NCBI GenBank assembly: GCA_942486035.1
Contig: CALNXK010000106.1
Location: 1,638,501 to 1,702,500 of the forward strand
From: Porites lobata
Lineage: Eukaryota > Cnidaria > Anthozoa > Scleractinia > Poritidae
DNA length: 64,000 nt
Direction of reading: 5' to 3'
Positions 60,885 to 64,000 of this stretch are shown piece by piece. The first letter of the stretch is position 1; each line of letters opens with the position of its first letter. The position numbers were made by a program, and so were the translations under genes. Below the pieces are notes generated by a model that ran no database searches, was not told the DNA's origin, and saw only the letters and a program-made list of their open reading frames with translations.

Positions 60885-62015
60885 TGGCCTGGGTTTGAGC
60901 CCGTGACCTCCCACTCATCAGATAGACACTTATCCAATTTAGCTAAACAGTTTTACTGGCTGCAGAAAAAAAAAACTTACAAAAAATTTCAAACTTCCAT
61001 CTTTGTAAAATCGTGAGAAATAAATAGTACCTGTGCAAAAGTTCTACCAAAGAAGTTTATTCACATACATGTACTAACATACATGTAACAGGTGTTGTTC
61101 CATGATCAGAGGAAAGGCATATCTCAGCGGGCTTTTGTTGCTCTCTAATTTATTGAGGGGAGAAAAGGTGGCTGAGTGGTGAGAGCGCTGGACTTGCAAT
61201 TCGGAGGCCCCAAGTTCAAGTCCCACTCTGACTGCTAGCTGGATTTGTTTTTCGGTAGTCTCGAGTTCAGACCCTCAGCCATGCTTGTAAATAGCCAACT
61301 GGTTTGCCTCGGGCTAGTTGGATTCCTAGCCTTGTTAAACTCATTTTGAATTATTTGTTTCAGGCATTTGCAGGCAATTGTTTCAGGAATTATTATTGAT
61401 CAATTTACACACCTCGTGGTGGTTGGTCTCCGTCCAGATACAGTTTTACCATGAGATGCACTCCATAATAATCATTAAAATTCAACTCCATTTTGGCCTT
61501 TAGCGAATCTATATTATTATTCCATGATCTTTTTTTACATTGCATGTGTATATCATAATTTTTCTAACATTTTATCATCCTTGCCAGGTGTGGGATGTGA
61601 TTGGTCGTTCACTTGTTGTACACAGTGGCGAAGATGATTTAGGCTATGGCAGTCATGCCCTGTCAAGAGTGAATGGAAATTCAGGCCCAGGGTAAGAGTA
61701 AAGAAACTAGCTGTTACAATCTATACTCACTTGCAGCATTTAAACACAAATTAAAGCACATTCTTGGTGACATGGCAAACTGAGACGTTTTATTTTATTA
61801 AATAGAGGATTTCTGGGAAGAATTCTTGATCTTGTATTCATGTATTTATTTGTATTTATGTGTTTTGTTTTTGTTTTTTCAGATTAACTTGTGGAATTAT
61901 TGCCAGGTCAGCTGGGCTCTTCCAGAACTCTAAAAAGTTCTGTGCATGCGATGGAAAAATTCTTTGGGAGGATAAGCCTCTATCAATCCCAACAAGTCCA
62001 CCCTCACAGTTATGA
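56505..62015 (+). CDS. CCS: copper chaperone for superoxide dismutase
   Basis: Nine exons: 56505-56537, 57088-57160, 57932-58063, 58719-58798, 59008-59114, 59658-59718, 60297-60374, 61588-61691, 61883-62015; all phases agree, 266 aa, close to the usual CCS length. It inserts copper into Cu,Zn superoxide dismutase and forms its disulfide in the cytosol. Domain 1 has the copper motif MTCQKC (18-23). Domain 2 is SOD-like (GLHGLNIHELGD 125-136, DHYNPWSCRHGAPEDSERH, GDLGN, GRSLVVHSGEDDLG, GNSGPGLTCGIIARS). Domain 3 has the transfer motif CAC (243-245) followed by DGKILWE. The first His of the SOD copper motif HVH is N129, fitting a chaperone rather than an enzyme. Introns hold two SINEs; MITE L is in the 3' UTR, and AATAAA at 62388 is a plausible polyadenylation signal. 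Confidence 0.95.
59248..59294. repeat. perfect 15-bp inverted repeat in CCS intron 5
   Basis: GCTTCTGATTGGTTG and CAACCAATCAGAAGC with an 18-bp loop. Both arms contain a CCAAT-type core (ATTGG/CCAAT). It could be the remains of a MITE; function unknown. Confidence 0.7.
60600..60965 (-). mobile_element. tRNA-derived SINE, family 1, minus copy, in CCS intron 7
   Basis: On minus the head has an A-box-like TTTAGCTAAATTGGATAAG and a B box GGGCTCAAACCC, then ACACTCAGGGTCTT, AAAATAACTGAG, CTGCCTTTGTTGTGA, AAAGAGTAGGGGGTGTAGAC and GGGCTGGGTGGGT, in the same order as the copy at 33276. Confidence 0.8.
61160..61400 (+). mobile_element. tRNA-derived SINE, family 2, in CCS intron 7
   Basis: Head GGTGGCTGAGTGGTGAGAGC (A box) and GTTCAAGTCCCACTC (B box), resembling a Leu/Ser-type tRNA without a full cloverleaf. 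The body (GGATTTGTTTTTCGGTAGTC, ACTGGTTTGCCTCGGGCTAG) is unlike family 1. Boundaries approximate. Confidence 0.7.
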
Positions 62016-62068
62016 CGGCATTTTTGTTTCTTCGCAACTTCAGTGGATAAAGCAAAACAAGGATTTAA

Positions 62069-62274
62069 CCCTTTTACTGCCAAAGTGTTTGATGGAGTTT
62101 TGTAAGGTGACTCTAACTTTTGAGTCTGTGGATGAAATCCTATGATGTGACCACTCAAATGAAAGCTCTCTGCCTGTACTTTCAGACGATGCTATTTGTT
62201 TGTCAAAATTTTAGAAAATGAAATTTAGGAATTTGCTCGAAATTTGCCTTTGGCCACATTTGGCAGTGAGAGGG
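62069..62274. mobile_element. TTAA-flanked MITE L in the CCS 3' region
   Basis: 206 bp; TTAA at 62065-62068 and 62275-62278; ends CCCTTTTACTGCCAAA and TTTGGCAGTGAGAGGG. Internal block GATGAAATCCTATGATGTGA then CCACTCAAATGAAAGC recurs in variant forms at 45340-45385 and, inverted, near 62508-62560. Probably piggyBac-mobilised. Confidence 0.85.
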
Positions 62275-62593
62275 TTAAAATAGTTGACCATCATCTGAAC
62301 CTGCAGCAGTCACATTGTTGAGGAGTACAAGCACTTGTGCAGCGTACAGGAAAATCCGTTGACACTGTCTATTGAGTTCTTTTGGACAATAAAATAATTT
62401 CTGTAACATGCTTTCACTCCAAAAGTGGCTGCATTCAAAATTTCCAAATTTCATGTTGTATATGCTAAAAAGATAACAGCAACATGAAAGAACTGCTAAA
62501 GGGGTTTCATTTGAATGGTCACACTACAGGATTTTGTCCACAGACTCAAAAGTTAGAACTGAATTACAACTCCATCATCAGTCTGGAGGTGTC

Positions 62594-62915
62594 TAGTCTG
62601 CTACACAGCCGTTTTTAGTGTCGTCACGCAACGCTCCTCCCCACTAACTTAACTTTTTTGCAAATTAACCTTTTCGTTGCTTGAAAACACAGAGCCCGTC
62701 TAAATTCAGCGACGATTGATTGATTTGTCGAAAACTGAGAAGCGTGCTCGCTTCCTAGCGCCCTGCGGCTCACGTATTGTCAAATTTCTTGTACATGATT
62801 GGTTTGTTCGTTAGACCACAAACACAAAGGGAAAGGAATGTAGTTCGGTTTTCAGCAGCCGTTAGTGGGGAGGAGCGTTGCGTGACGACACTAAAAACGG
62901 CTGTGTAGCAGACTA
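62594..62915. mobile_element. MITE M with ~55-bp inverted ends and a 9-bp duplication
   Basis: Ends TAGTCTGCTACACAGCCGTT, then TTTAGTGTCGTCACGCAACG and CTCCTCCCCACTAAC, nearly perfectly inverted on the right. Flanked by GGAGGTGTC (62585-62593 and 62916-62924). 322 bp, non-coding. The intact duplication and near-identical ends indicate a fairly recent insertion. Confidence 0.9.
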
Positions 62916-62924
62916 GGAGGTGTC

Positions 62925-63514
62925 AGTCACTCTAAACAATCGTTGTAATTTTATAATGACAGAACACTGCATCTAAGAGAAATGTTGAGCCCATGATACT
63001 CAAAAATATAAAAACTTTTGTGGAATATAACTTAACTGCACATAAATAGGGTTCCCCAAGGAACTACGGAGTTCCCCAAAGAACTACAAACATTCTCCAA
63101 GGAACAACAGCGACAGGTTTGAAGTGACAATGGAGCTAATAATAATAATATTCTCGAAAAACAGCAGATGTTAACGTTGTCAGGATGTTTATTTAACTAT
63201 CTTTTAAAGAGCTTTCAATTTCTAAATATTTTATTCACTAAAATTTAGATTACAATGACAATACTGTAACTAGACTTTCTCAAAGTCGTTCGCTTGGTTT
63301 TCTGGTCTGGTGTGGTAGGACCCGGTTCGCGCTCGCTCGCGCTCAAAAGCTCGACTTGTGAGCAAGTCTATACTGTAACAAACTGAAATGACACTCAAGT
63401 TACGCAATAGAAATGTCAGTACAATGAAAATAATATTGTCATCTATGTGGAGGTGTATTTAATTTGCCGTTATGGATACAAAGGTATCCATAGGCTGCTA
63501 TAAGCCTGTCAAGA
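62925..63514. other. noncoding interval
   Basis: Contains a GTTCCCCAAGGAAC-like short repeat (63048-63105) and a GC-rich CGCGCTCGCTCGCGCTC stretch near 63329. Nothing coding seen. Confidence 0.4.
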
Positions 63515-63518
63515 TTAA

Positions 63519-63722
63519 CCCTTTAGGTCCCAAGAGTGACCAACATCAATTTTCTCCTAACAACATCAGCAGATCATCAAGAGTAAAGGTTATGAGAATT
63601 ACTAAATTGCTTACCAAAGGGAGAATGCTTTGATCTTAAACCAAATTCTCTCAAATATTCTTAAAAGAAATGTATGAAGATCAGTCTGGAGAATTTGTAT
63701 GTGGATCTTGGGGCTTAAAGGG
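63519..63722. mobile_element. TTAA-flanked MITE K, copy 2
   Basis: Same length (204 bp) and family as the copy in exonuclease intron 1; TTAA at 63515-63518 and 63723-63726, ends CCCTTTAG and TTAAAGGG. Confidence 0.85.
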
Positions 63723-63743
63723 TTAACACTTTTAGGTCCAAAA

Positions 63744-64000
63744 GTAGCCTGTTCCAGGCTCCAAGATAGTAGTGCAGTGGAATTGTGGTCGTTTCGCCCG
63801 AAAGTCGATTTGCCAGATGGCGTTCGCGAGGACATTAGTCAATTTGCCCGATGACATAAAACACTCTACAACATGGTGAACATACCTTTCGAGATATTAT
63901 TTTAGTTACCCTTGGTTTGCACCTGTTCGCTTGGGGTGAATCGACTTAGTCTGGGCGAAATGCTATCAGGCGAAACGACCCGATACCGTGCAGTGCAGTC
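63744..64000. mobile_element. left end of a MITE-Q relative, with a foldback element, cut by the window edge
   Basis: TAGCCTGTTCCAGGCTCCAA at 63744 is the left end of MITE Q. Within it, TCGTTTCGCCCGA (63790) and TCAGGCGAAACGA (63967-63979) form an inverted pair of a second element of about 190 bp. The right end of the outer element is beyond 64000. Confidence 0.55.

Noticed and set aside
1..64000. CRISPR arrays or prokaryotic operons
   Set aside because: No regularly spaced identical repeats with unique spacers; genes are spliced and eukaryotic.

Overview
This is a nuclear segment of an animal genome, most likely an anthozoan and probably a reef coral. The genes have many introns with GT-AG borders, the sequence is AT-rich, and it is packed with small transposons and tRNA-derived SINEs. 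The class-level assignment is inference from gene content and repeat style; no ribosomal or mitochondrial marker is present. There are no CRISPR arrays, operons or other prokaryotic signs.

Left edge (1-5.8 kb): one exon of an SLC49A4-like transporter (minus), a last exon with a C3HC4 RING finger (plus), a two-exon DDE-integrase-like gene (minus) with an altered catalytic triad, and a 1.5-kb minisatellite with higher-order structure.

7.7-21.7 kb: a nested set of transposons that can be read layer by layer. Element A (ends at 7700 and 21719) was hit by palindromic element B (8-bp target duplication). B was hit by a giant element C (7725-20894) with about 2.15-kb inverted arms and a 10-bp duplication. 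C later received D, E and F in its left arm and G in its right arm. Because the two arms of C copy each other, each arm preserves the empty site of insertions in the other, which fixes the insert borders to the base.

23.8-34 kb: a TTAA-flanked MITE, a SPRY plus META-like gene (minus), a tandem duplication of about 2 kb in which each copy carries a different MITE, another foldback element and a SINE.

34.3-42.7 kb: a complete seven-exon gene (plus) whose product joins TPR repeats, a ROC GTPase domain, a COR domain and a caspase domain with intact His and Cys. All splice phases agree. This is the most striking gene in the window: it looks like a STAND/Roco-type signalling switch carrying its own caspase.

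45.5-62 kb: a DEDDh exonuclease gene (minus, about eight exons) of the TREX/PML-exonuclease-like type with a roughly 1,230-residue, mostly disordered tail in one exon. It is head to head, 93 bp between start codons, with a complete nine-exon CCS (copper chaperone for superoxide dismutase) gene (plus). SINEs and MITEs sit in the introns and 3' region. The right end holds several MITEs and no further gene that I can recognise. The Roco-caspase and exonuclease genes are convergent neighbours; an immune or stress role for the pair is only a suggestion from the domain types.
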